Origin: an uncultured Lachnospiraceae bacterium
GTDB taxonomy: Bacteria > Bacillota > Clostridia > Lachnospirales > Lachnospiraceae
Assembly: GCA_937901625.1 (NCBI GenBank)
Contig: CALDIE010000109.1
Coordinates: forward strand, 1-6,113
Reading direction: 5' to 3'
DNA length: 6,113 bases
Under the pieces are notes generated by a model, which did not search any database, was not told the origin of the DNA, and saw nothing but the letters and a program-made list of their open reading frames with translations. Positions 1 to 5,974 of the stretch are shown in pieces. Made by a program: the position numbers and the translations under genes. Positions within the stretch are counted from its first letter, which is position 1; the number at the start of each line of letters is the position of its first letter.

Positions 1-390
1 GCATTATTAGGTAAATATGACGACAGCGCAACTACTCTGGCCCTCTGCACTGTGAAGACATCAGACGGAGTTTCCTTCCCACTCATGCATCTCGAGTACC
101 CAGCATATGATCATCTGACTTCTCTTTCTGTTGCCCCGGCTGGTTATGATATCGACAGTTGCGGATGGGACGATCTGCCCTGCCGGTCGATCAATTATGC
201 GTATGGCCTTGCTAAGACGCACACGGATGTTAAAACGATTACTCTCAAGAGCACAAGCCACCCAGCAGAAACAGCGAGCACCACATTCACAACATCCATC
301 ACGATTTCATCAACCAACGCTCAGTTGGCTGTCTCATCCATCACTTCTTTACCAGCTGCCCTCTTTGCGATCGAAGCGGCTTCCAGATAA
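1..390 (+). CDS. Partial Ser/Thr-rich beta-helix-like surface protein fragment, probably from a protist
   Basis: The frame is open from the left edge (Ala-Leu-Leu-Gly...) to a TAA at 388-390, giving 129 residues with neither natural end assured. A segment CGWDDLPCRSI sits at residues 54-64, followed by alternating Thr/Ser/Ile/Val stretches (TITLKST, ITISSTN, LAVSSIT). That is the usual opening of a parallel beta-helix repeat, where a Cys-Gly-x...-Pro-Cys pair is followed by short beta strands. From memory, this CGW..LPC style is abundant in large surface proteins of oxymonad metamonads such as Streblomastix or Blattamonas; I could not search to confirm it. No ribosome binding site or obvious bacterial start is visible, and composition and protein style differ sharply from the genes that follow. 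In some oxymonads TAA encodes Gln, so the terminal TAA need not be a stop; it may simply lie at or past a chimeric join. A bacterial adhesin or beta-helix protein is the alternative. The coding call is fairly sure, the origin less so. Confidence 0.55.
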   Translation, partial: ALLGKYDDSATTLALCTVKTSDGVSFPLMHLEYPAYDHLTSLSVAPAGYDIDSCGWDDLPCRSINYAYGLAKTHTDVKTITLKSTSHPAETASTTFTTSITISSTNAQLAVSSITSLPAALFAIEAASR

Positions 391-395
391 TCTTA
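370..395. other. Probable chimeric junction between protist-like and bacterial sequence
   Basis: The protist-like + strand frame runs to 387 and the convergent bacterial gene ends at 393-395, leaving only two bases between the two stop codons. The change in protein style is abrupt, and no terminator or intergenic spacer follows the bacterial gene. The exact breakpoint cannot be placed from this sequence. The proven artefact at the other end of the window makes an assembly or amplification chimera the simplest explanation, but this is inference. Confidence 0.5.
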
Positions 396-707
396 TACGG
401 AAAAATCAAAAATGCTCTTCGGCTCTTCCCGAACAGGTGCCGCGGTATCGCTTGTACTCCAGCCGGTACCGTTGCTCCAACCCTGATATGTTGTGCCAAC
501 GGTTCTTGCCTGGATCGTGGAAATATCATCCATAAAAACGATCTTTGTAAAACTTCCGCCGGTGATCTTTTCATCGAGCAGAAGGGCATTTTCTCCAACA
601 TCAATGAGGATACCCTCTGTCTTGGTTCCGTTCTTTAAGATGATCACAAGATTGGAACGCTCCGGATAACATTTTCTGATCATGTCTGCTTTGGTTAATT
701 CTGCCAT
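393..707 (-). CDS. Small hypothetical protein with weak Sm-like (LSm) pattern
   Basis: This encodes 104 residues. The start ATG at 705-707 has a strong ribosome binding site, AGGAG at 716-720, 8 bases upstream. I do not recognise a named family. Residues about 19-66 form a strand-rich block: LVIILKNGTKTEGILIDV, then ALLLDEK, then KIVFMDDISTI. Hydrophobic strand, Asn-Gly turn, Gly, and later strand recall the Sm1 arrangement of Sm/LSm/Hfq small beta barrels, but the match is loose and the typical second-motif residues are not clear. The tail from about 67 (GTTYQGWSNGTGWSTSD...) is Gly/Ser/Thr/Trp-rich and probably disordered, ending in EEPKSIFDFSV. It has no signal peptide or membrane segment, so it is probably cytoplasmic. 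It lies 120 bp downstream of the cydC-like gene on the same strand and could be cotranscribed or have its own promoter. Its stop lies next to the suspected chimeric join, so the last residues carry some doubt. Confidence 0.75.
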   Translation of the reverse strand: MAELTKADMIRKCYPERSNLVIILKNGTKTEGILIDVGENALLLDEKITGGSFTKIVFMDDISTIQARTVGTTYQGWSNGTGWSTSDTAAPVREEPKSIFDFSV

Positions 708-752
708 AACTTTTGCTCCTTTCTGATATCTGTTTGTTTTTTTATAATTTTC

Positions 753-772
753 CGCCCTTTTATTTCAGGGCG
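753..772. repeat. 6-bp inverted repeat between the cydC-like gene and the small gene
   Basis: CGCCCT at 753-758 pairs with AGGGCG at 767-772 around an 8-base AT-rich loop. It lies 55 bases past the cydC-like stop on the - strand. On that strand it is followed by GAAAATTATAAAAAAAC, which lacks the U-run of an intrinsic terminator; on the + strand it is followed by TCTTATTC, which is only moderately T-rich. It could weakly attenuate read-through into the downstream gene, but a terminator call is not well supported. Confidence 0.35.
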
Positions 773-827
773 TCTTATTCATGCTCCCGTTATCATACGC
801 TTAAAGATCTCATGATGCCGGGATCAT

Positions 828-2495
828 TTACATACACTGTGATACCCTGCCTCCGTCCATGGAGAGCTTTCTGTTTGCGATACACATCGTCGAGGCTCTG
901 TGCGATACCAGCAAAACCGTCCGGTCTTTCGCCGATTCCTCAAGGGATTTTAAGATCACCGCTTCATTTAAACTGTCAAGATTACTGGTCGGCTCATCCA
1001 GAAGCATAAAAGGCGAATCATGCAAAAAGGCCCTGGCAAGGCCGATACGCTGTCTCTCTCCGCCGGATAAAGTACTTCCAAGCTCGCCGACTTCCGTCTC
1101 ATAACCATGGGGAAGCGTCATGATAAAATCATGGATAGAGGCTTTCTTACAGGCTTCGATCACTTCTTCATCTCCTGCATCCGGCTTTCCGATGCGGATA
1201 TTACCGGCGATCGTATCTTTAAAGAGATGCGTCTCCTGCGTCATATAACTCTCCATATCACGAAGATCCGAGGTGTTGATCTCCTCCAGATCGCGGCCGG
1301 AGATGGTTATCTTTCCCTCCGATACTTTCCAAAAACGCATAAAAAGCTTTAACAGCGTGGATTTCCCGCAGCCACTGGGTCCGACGATCCCTATGATCTC
1401 TTTCTTCCCGGCGTTTAACGACACATCCTTAAGAACTTCCTCCTTCCCGTAGGAGAAAGAAACATTCTCTGCTTTTGCTGATCCGAAAGATGTCTTTTCC
1501 TTTCCTTCGATCTCTTCCGTTTCCGGAACCTCATCAACGATCGCAAGGACTCTCGCCCCGGACGCCACGGTGCTCTGCAGTGTCGTTCCGAGCGACGAGA
1601 GGGCTGTGACCGGTCCGAAGGAAGACATCAGCGCGATCACGGGGATCAGAAAGCCGTCAAAGGCTATCGCTCCCGACCGGTACAAAAACAGACAGGCTGC
1701 GATCATCGCTGCGTTTGCTATCCAGATAAAGGTATTGGTAAGAGCCGTATTGGTACCGGTCAGGGCATTTAATACTCCCTGTTTCTCCGAAAGGATTCCG
1801 GTCTTTTCGCTGATCTCTCCAAGCCTCTTTTCTCCGCCGTTATACTGTTGCGTCTCATCCAGACCACGAATGCTCTCAAGCATATGTGCCGCAAGCGCGC
1901 CGGATTCCCGGCGGAGTTCATCTCCCAGATTTCCGCTTCTCTTTGAGATCAATACCGGAAGGCAAACACCCACAAAGAGGTAGGACAGAAGCGCGATCAC
2001 TCCGGGTAAGGGATGATAACGGCCGATAAAAAGACACATGATGGTCTCCGTTACGATCGCGATACAGATCGGTGATATCGTATGCGCGTAAAAGACTTCC
2101 AGCAACTCCACATCCGATGTGATCAGGGATACAAGATCCCCTTTATCTCTCCCTTCGAGTTTTGCCGGGCAGAGCCTTCGAAGCGCCGCAAATACGCGAT
2201 CCCTGATAATGGCAAGCAGTGTAAAGGCTATGTAATGATTTGTCCGCTGCTCCGAAAAACGAAAGATCGATCTAAGGAGCGCGAATCCCAGGAGACATGC
2301 AACAATCTTTCCGTAGGTAAGCCCTGTCTCCATCCCGAGACCGTTTAACACGGCATACCCTCCAAGGATCGGAATAAACTGCGCCGTAAGGAAACCGCAG
2401 GTTCCAAGCGTGATTGCCAGTAACATCCAACCGGTCAGCGGCTTTACCAGTTTTACCATTCGAAAGAGTACTTTTACTTTGCTCATCTTTTCCAT
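828..2495 (-). CDS. CydC-like ABC exporter half-transporter (permease-ATPase fusion)
   Basis: This encodes 555 residues from an ATG at 2493-2495. That start overlaps the upstream stop by one base (TGATG), indicating translational coupling, with an AAAGGGGG ribosome binding site about 10 bases upstream. A GTG 51 bases further up would overlap more and lacks support. The N-terminal half is a type IV exporter membrane domain with hydrophobic segments near residues 20-50, 60-75, 138-158, 164-184, 252-272 and 277-297. The ATPase half is complete: Walker A GPSGCGKST 372-380, Q-loop Gln420, signature LSGGE 476-480, Walker B FMLLDE ending in catalytic Glu501, D-loop SNLD 504-507, H-loop His532. Length and the short tail fit the CydC group, whose characterised members pair with CydD to export cysteine and glutathione from the cytoplasm. 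The pairing and order support that family, but CydDC-type pairs in anaerobic Clostridia are often uncharacterised and no cytochrome bd genes are visible, so the substrate is open. A generic lipid or drug exporter is the alternative. Confidence 0.88.
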   Translation of the reverse strand: MEKMSKVKVLFRMVKLVKPLTGWMLLAITLGTCGFLTAQFIPILGGYAVLNGLGMETGLTYGKIVACLLGFALLRSIFRFSEQRTNHYIAFTLLAIIRDRVFAALRRLCPAKLEGRDKGDLVSLITSDVELLEVFYAHTISPICIAIVTETIMCLFIGRYHPLPGVIALLSYLFVGVCLPVLISKRSGNLGDELRRESGALAAHMLESIRGLDETQQYNGGEKRLGEISEKTGILSEKQGVLNALTGTNTALTNTFIWIANAAMIAACLFLYRSGAIAFDGFLIPVIALMSSFGPVTALSSLGTTLQSTVASGARVLAIVDEVPETEEIEGKEKTSFGSAKAENVSFSYGKEEVLKDVSLNAGKKEIIGIVGPSGCGKSTLLKLFMRFWKVSEGKITISGRDLEEINTSDLRDMESYMTQETHLFKDTIAGNIRIGKPDAGDEEVIEACKKASIHDFIMTLPHGYETEVGELGSTLSGGERQRIGLARAFLHDSPFMLLDEPTSNLDSLNEAVILKSLEESAKDRTVLLVSHRASTMCIANRKLSMDGGRVSQCM

Positions 2496-4234
2496 CAAGC
2501 GCGCGCCCCCTTTCCGAATTCCTCCAGCTCCTTTTGTATCTTCCACAGCCGTTTATATTCTTCACAATCCGTCAAAAGCTCCGTATGGGTTCCAAAACCT
2601 TTTACCCGACCGTCCGCCAGGCAGTAGATCCTGTCGGCATCCGCTACATTTGCCAGCCTGTGAGTGATCATGAGGATCGTTTTCTTTCCGGCCAGTTTCC
2701 TGATCTGCCGTAAGATCACTTCCTCACTTTCCACATCGATATTGCTGGTTGCCTCATCAAAGATATAGATATCGGAATCATGTAGCAGCGCTCTGGCCAT
2801 AGCAAGACGCTGTCTCTGACCACCGGATAGATTTTGTGCGTTTTCCGTTAAAAGCGTCTCCAGACCGTTTTGGGTTTGGAAGAAGTCCGCTATGTTACAC
2901 TCCTTTAATACCGACCATAATGCTTCATCTGCAGCCCCGGGATCGGCAAGTAAAAGGTTTTCTTTTACGCTCCCCTTAAAAAAGACGCTTTCGATCCCCA
3001 CATAGGTGATATTTTTAAGCAGCTCCTCTTCCCTGATCGTTCCAAACGGCACTTCCCCGATCTTGATACTTCCACGGGTGATCGAATTTCTCCCCATCAA
3101 TAAAGATGCGATCGTGGACTTTCCGCTTCCGCTCTCTCCTACGATCCCGGTAAAAGAGCCCTCTTCCATACGCAGTGAAACATCGCTTAAAACCTCCCTC
3201 TCCTCCGTATAGGAAAAGGAGACGTCCTTAACTTCGATATCATATCCCTCTCCGGGGAAGGATGCGGACTTTTCCGCCGGCTCCTCTTCACCTAAAAAGC
3301 GAAAGATCTTATCGCTTGCAGCCATGCCGTTCATAGCCACATGAAAATAACTTCCGAGTTTGCGCATCGGCAAAAAGAATTCCGCGGAAAGCAGGATCAT
3401 AAAGATCACTGCTGCCAGAGTGATCTTCCCGTCAATAAAAGATTTGCCGGCAAGCGCGATCCCAAGCGCCGCTCCGCCGTAGGCAAAGAAATCCATGATG
3501 ATGATCGAATTTAACTGCATCGTTAACACCTTCATCGTCACTACGCGAAAGTGCTCCGACTCCTTGTTCATCTCTTCATTCTTGATGGCATCCGCTTTAT
3601 ACGTTTTCAGTGTGGTCATCCCCTGGAGGTTTTCCAAAAATGTACTTCCGAGTTTTGTGTACTGATCCCAGTATTTGCTCAAAAGCCTTTTGGCGATTTT
3701 TTGCACCATCATGATCGCGCCGGGGATCAGGGGAACGCAGATCAGTAAGACAAGCGCGACTTTAAATCCTTTGACTGCGCCGAATAAGAAAAATAATGTG
3801 ACCGGTGCCAGAAACGCATAGAAAAACTGCGGAACATACTGTCCGAAATAACTCTCTAACTGTTCCACGCCTTCCACCGACTCCTGCACCAGTTCCGCTG
3901 TTGAGGCATGCTCTCTGTAGGTTGTTCCAAGGCGGAGGAGTTTTTGATAGATCCGTTCCCTCATCAGCCTTTTGAAGGTTTTCGAAGCAAGGTAACTCAT
4001 GCGGATCGCACCCTTTGTGGCAAACCATCGCAAGATCAACGCAAAGAGAAAAACGACCGCCTTGACCGCAAACGATCGTGTTGTCTCGCTCTTATCATAC
4101 AAGCCCTGCACCAGAAGCGCGATCACCGCGATCATCGTTGCATTTAACAAAAGTTCCCCCCACTGAAAAAGGATGTTCCCTGCAATATATTTTTTGCTTT
4201 CCGGACACATCTCCATTAATCTCTTGTCAAACAT
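2495..4234 (-). CDS. CydD-like ABC exporter half-transporter (permease-ATPase fusion)
   Basis: This encodes 579 residues from an ATG at 4232-4234, with AGGAG at 4242-4246 seven bases upstream. Membrane segments lie near residues 20-45, 55-70, 131-152, 157-178, 242-263 and 270-292. CydD-style features are the YFGQYVPQFFYAFLAP stretch (129-144), a Pro-rich loop (PLIPGAIM, 168-175) and LGSTFLENLQGMTTLKTYKA (195-214). The ATPase has Walker A GESGSGKST 366-374, signature LSGGQ 469-473, Walker B IYIFDE with Glu494, D-loop SNID 497-500 and H-loop His525. The Q-loop is odd: the segment YVGIESVFF (411-419) has Ile414 where Gln is normal. It should form a heterodimer in the cytoplasmic membrane with the CydC-like product encoded immediately downstream. 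Known CydDC exports cysteine/glutathione for periplasmic redox balance and cytochrome bd maturation; in this Firmicute the substrate is inferred only by family. ABC heterodimer membership is near certain, the CydD assignment fairly likely. Confidence 0.88.
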   Translation of the reverse strand: MFDKRLMEMCPESKKYIAGNILFQWGELLLNATMIAVIALLVQGLYDKSETTRSFAVKAVVFLFALILRWFATKGAIRMSYLASKTFKRLMRERIYQKLLRLGTTYREHASTAELVQESVEGVEQLESYFGQYVPQFFYAFLAPVTLFFLFGAVKGFKVALVLLICVPLIPGAIMMVQKIAKRLLSKYWDQYTKLGSTFLENLQGMTTLKTYKADAIKNEEMNKESEHFRVVTMKVLTMQLNSIIIMDFFAYGGAALGIALAGKSFIDGKITLAAVIFMILLSAEFFLPMRKLGSYFHVAMNGMAASDKIFRFLGEEEPAEKSASFPGEGYDIEVKDVSFSYTEEREVLSDVSLRMEEGSFTGIVGESGSGKSTIASLLMGRNSITRGSIKIGEVPFGTIREEELLKNITYVGIESVFFKGSVKENLLLADPGAADEALWSVLKECNIADFFQTQNGLETLLTENAQNLSGGQRQRLAMARALLHDSDIYIFDEATSNIDVESEEVILRQIRKLAGKKTILMITHRLANVADADRIYCLADGRVKGFGTHTELLTDCEEYKRLWKIQKELEEFGKGARA

Positions 4235-4262
4235 TGGAACTCTCCTAACTGTTATGTCAGCT

Positions 4263-4292
4263 TCACTTTCTTATTCCGGTCTTATTTTCCAT
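4263..4292 (-). CDS. Possible 9-codon leader ORF upstream of the cydD-like gene
   Basis: ATG at 4290-4292 begins a nine-residue reading frame (MENKTGIRK) ending in TGA at 4263-4265. AAAGGGG at 4300-4306 sits 7 bases upstream, a proper ribosome-binding distance. It lies in the 91-base gap between the membrane protein gene and the cydD-like gene, 28 bases before the latter's start. No attenuator hairpin is evident nearby and the peptide has no run of regulatory codons, so it may be chance. Confidence 0.2.
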   Translation of the reverse strand: MENKTGIRK

Positions 4293-4325
4293 CTGATTTC
4301 CCCTTTCCATGCACAGGATCGGTCT

Positions 4326-5030
4326 TCAGTTATGATTCGACTCCCAGTAGGTATATGCGTCGTCATAACCGTCATCTCCGCCGCCAAACTCATCCGCCCA
4401 ATCATCCGCAAAATCATCCCCGTTGGTGTAATAAGAGGTATCATAAGGATCATTGGATAAGGAAGTTCCGGAGGAGGAATTTCCGTTTCTTTCCCTGTCA
4501 TACATAGAATTATACTCCGAAAGACTATTTTTTTCAGCACCCCTGTACACATTTCCTGAAAGCAGTTCGGATCTGCTTCTCCCCGGTTGATAGTTTACGC
4601 TTTTTACCGTACCTCTGCGAAGATCCACCTGCCCTCCTCCGGACGGGTTCGGATAACCCACCCGAACGATAAGAACAATTTCACCGTGTGAATCCAGCCA
4701 ATAATAGTTGGTCGACTGATTCCAGCTTCCCTCATGAAAATGTTCTACAAAGGTATGCCTGCCTATCTCCGTGGAATCGATCTTCGTCACGGACATACCT
4801 ACATAAGGTTGCGGATCCGGGGCTTCATCATACACATTTGAGTAGTAACCTTCACTGCGTAATTGTTCATATAATTCCCTCCGAGCCTTTTCAGCCGCAA
4901 GAATTTCCCTCTGTTCCACACTATATTTATATATCTTCCACCTTTTTACGCCACACATGATCATTACTATGATGAGCGCAAGATACAATAGCTTTGCTTT
5001 ATTGTCTATTCTCTTAAACAGTTTCTTCAT
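4326..5030 (-). CDS. Single-pass membrane protein with acidic, aromatic-rich tail, unknown function
   Basis: This encodes 234 residues. ATG at 5028-5030 is chosen because GAGGGG lies six bases upstream; a TTG two codons earlier (5034-5036) sits almost on that site. The order is a Lys/Arg-rich N-terminus (MKKLFKRIDNKAK), a membrane helix near residues 14-28 (LLYLALIIVMIMCGV), and a charged, probably helical stretch 34-60 rich in Glu/Arg/Lys (VEQREILAAEKARREL). A compact domain from about 75 to 147 starts with PYVGMSVTKIDSTEIG and contains a YYWLDSHGEIVLIVRV strand segment. The Gly/Ser/Asn-rich tail ends in an acidic Asp/Tyr/Trp block (205-229, DDFADDWADEF then GGGDDGYDDAY). PYVGM-type modules recur in uncharacterised clostridial membrane proteins; their function is not known to me. 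The positive-inside N-terminus suggests the domain faces outward. The gene is upstream of and codirectional with the ABC pair, with a 91-base gap, so cotranscription is plausible. Confidence 0.8.
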   Translation of the reverse strand: MKKLFKRIDNKAKLLYLALIIVMIMCGVKRWKIYKYSVEQREILAAEKARRELYEQLRSEGYYSNVYDEAPDPQPYVGMSVTKIDSTEIGRHTFVEHFHEGSWNQSTNYYWLDSHGEIVLIVRVGYPNPSGGGQVDLRRGTVKSVNYQPGRSRSELLSGNVYRGAEKNSLSEYNSMYDRERNGNSSSGTSLSNDPYDTSYYTNGDDFADDWADEFGGGDDGYDDAYTYWESNHN

Positions 5031-5096
5031 ATGCAACCCCTCGCTTTCCCCGTTGTGTACCCTGCCTTCCTGTTATCATCCTATGATGCGAGATTC

Positions 5097-5131
5097 AAAA
5101 TCCTGCTTCAGGCAAGCCTGCTTCGGATTTT
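5097..5131. repeat. Compound inverted repeat in the divergent intergenic region
   Basis: AAAATCC (5097-5103) is the exact reverse complement of GGATTTT (5125-5131). Inside this arm pair, CAGGC (5109-5113) and GCCTG (5116-5120) form a second inverted pair around two bases. The two arms are separated by short internal loops that also hold a direct repeat, CCTGCTTC at 5102-5109 and 5117-5124. Either strand would give a hairpin followed by TTTT, terminator-like but with only a short U-run. In the - strand transcript it falls within the long 5' leader of the membrane protein gene, so it could be an attenuator, a protein-binding operator, or a bidirectional terminator insulating the divergent genes. 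Confidence 0.4.
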
Positions 5132-5152
5132 GTACTTTCGTCCCCTTATATC

Positions 5153-5181
5153 ATTTTAGCATCATGAAAAAACTTGAGCAA
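5153..5181 (-). promoter_or_regulatory. Candidate sigma-A promoter for the membrane protein gene
   Basis: On the - strand TTGCTC (5176-5181) and TAAAAT (5153-5158) are separated by exactly 17 bases. The -10 box matches consensus at 5 of 6 positions, the -35 at about 3 of 6. A start near 5146 would give a leader of about 115 bases containing the compound inverted repeat. This rests only on consensus matching. Confidence 0.35.
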
Positions 5182-5205
5182 AATTTGATATAAATAATTT
5201 ATAAT
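5174..5205 (+). promoter_or_regulatory. Candidate promoter for degV
   Basis: A perfect TATAAT lies at 5200-5205 in a very AT-rich stretch, about 58 bases before the degV start. The best -35-like box, TTGAGC at 5174-5179, is 20 bases away, longer than the ideal 17, so the -35 is uncertain. It overlaps the -35 of the opposing candidate promoter, giving a back-to-back arrangement. Confidence 0.35.
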
Positions 5206-5250
5206 GACTTTCGGATTGAAAAAGTATCCTAAAGCATCTTTCAAAACGAA

Positions 5251-5256
5251 AGGAGA
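5251..5256 (+). promoter_or_regulatory. Ribosome binding site fixing the degV start
   Basis: AGGAGA lies eight bases (from the end of AGGAG) before the ATG at 5264. It decides for this start over an in-frame upstream ATG at 5204, which overlaps the -10 box, lacks such a site and would add 20 residues unlike the family's N-terminus. Confidence 0.8.
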
Positions 5257-5263
5257 ATCCTAC

Positions 5264-5974
5264 ATGAACTATATACTCAGTTGCTGCTCCTGCGCAGATC
5301 TTTCCTTAGAGTATGTCAAACGACGGGATATTCACTTCATTAATTTTCATTTTATGATAGACGGGACAGAGTATCCGGATGACATGGGGCAGACGATCTC
5401 CCCCGAAGAGCTCTTTAAGCGCATGGACGCCGGTGCGGACACAAAGACATCCCAGATTTCCGTAATGGAATATATAGAATACTTTGAAGAATTTTTAAAA
5501 CAGGGACTTGATATCCTGCATGTTACCCTCTCAAGCGGCCTGTCCGGAACATATAATTCCGCCATCATCGCGGCAGATACACTGAAGGAAAAATACCCCG
5601 ACAGGAAACTCTATATCGTAGACTCTTTGGGAGCATCCAGCGGCTACGGTCTGATCGTGGATACCCTGGCCGATAAGCGCGATGAGGGTATGGATATCGA
5701 CAGTCTCTATACCTGGGTCATGGAAAACCGGCTGTGTATGCATCACTGGTTCTTCTCCACCGATCTGACATACTACATCCGCGGAGGAAGAGTATCCAAA
5801 CCGGCCGGATATGTCGGAAAATTACTGAATATCTGCCCCTTATTAAACATGGATCATCTGGGACATCTGACTCCCAGAGAAAAGGTTCGCGGTGAGCACC
5901 ATGTTGCCAACAGAACTCTGGAAAAGATGATCGCCCACGCCGACGGCGGTACTTCCTATTCCGGCAAATGCTGA
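5264..5974 (+). CDS. DegV family fatty-acid-binding protein (FakB-type), 3' end lost at a chimeric join
   Basis: DegV/FakB proteins bind a fatty acid in the cytoplasm and present it to the kinase FakA, feeding acyl-phosphate into phospholipid synthesis. The product begins MNYILSCCSCADLS, matching the family's opening strand with an early Ser/Asp-containing loop. The hallmark motifs are TKTSQIS (60-66) and LSSGLSGTYNSA (89-100), which line the fatty-acid headgroup site, followed by VDSLGASSGYG (119-129), STDLTYYIRGGRVSK (165-179) and PLLNMDHLGHL (192-202). The frame reaches YSGKC at residue 236 and then TGA. The family usually runs to about 280-290 residues, with YSGKC-like sequence continuing into another 45-55 residues, so the C-terminal part is missing. 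From 5961 the DNA also encodes a ParA segment in another frame, so authentic degV probably ends at about 5971 and the TGA is an artefact of the join. It is divergent from the - strand genes, with no functional link to them evident. Confidence 0.88.
   Translation: MNYILSCCSCADLSLEYVKRRDIHFINFHFMIDGTEYPDDMGQTISPEELFKRMDAGADTKTSQISVMEYIEYFEEFLKQGLDILHVTLSSGLSGTYNSAIIAADTLKEKYPDRKLYIVDSLGASSGYGLIVDTLADKRDEGMDIDSLYTWVMENRLCMHHWFFSTDLTYYIRGGRVSKPAGYVGKLLNICPLLNMDHLGHLTPREKVRGEHHVANRTLEKMIAHADGGTSYSGKC
5961..5971. other. 11-base microhomology at the degV/parA chimeric join
   Basis: These 11 bases (CCGGCAAATGC) read as part of Ser-Gly-Lys-Cys in the DegV frame and as Pro-Ala-Asn-Ala in the ParA frame, both expected at that point in their families. 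A shared segment of this kind is typical of template switching or a mis-joined assembly overlap. The breakpoint cannot be placed more finely within it. Confidence 0.75.

Noticed and set aside
89..112. CTCGAG and CATATG restriction-like sites suggesting a cloning linker at the left end.
   Set aside because: They lie in frame within a continuous coding stretch with no polylinker or vector sequence around them; six-base sites occur by chance.
131..535. A + strand open frame of about 134 codons crossing from the protist-like part into the bacterial part.
   Set aside because: It spans the suspected junction, overlaps better-supported frames on both sides, and its product is low-complexity with no recognisable pattern or ribosome binding site.
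753..772. Intrinsic terminator after the cydC-like gene.
   Set aside because: The stem is only 6 bp and is not followed by a U-run on the transcribed strand; kept only as an inverted repeat.
1570..1983. A + strand open frame of 137 codons.
   Set aside because: It lies wholly antisense to the membrane domain of the CydC-like gene, whose protein is clearly real; no ribosome binding site or protein family pattern supports it.
2496..2546. A GTG start 17 codons upstream of the chosen CydC-like start.
   Set aside because: It would overlap the CydD-like gene by 52 bases and add a Gly/Lys-rich extension; the ATG at 2493-2495 gives the classic TGATG coupling.
5204..5263. An in-frame upstream ATG extension of DegV.
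   Set aside because: The ATG coincides with the TATAAT box and lacks a ribosome binding site, while AGGAGA is well placed for the ATG at 5264.
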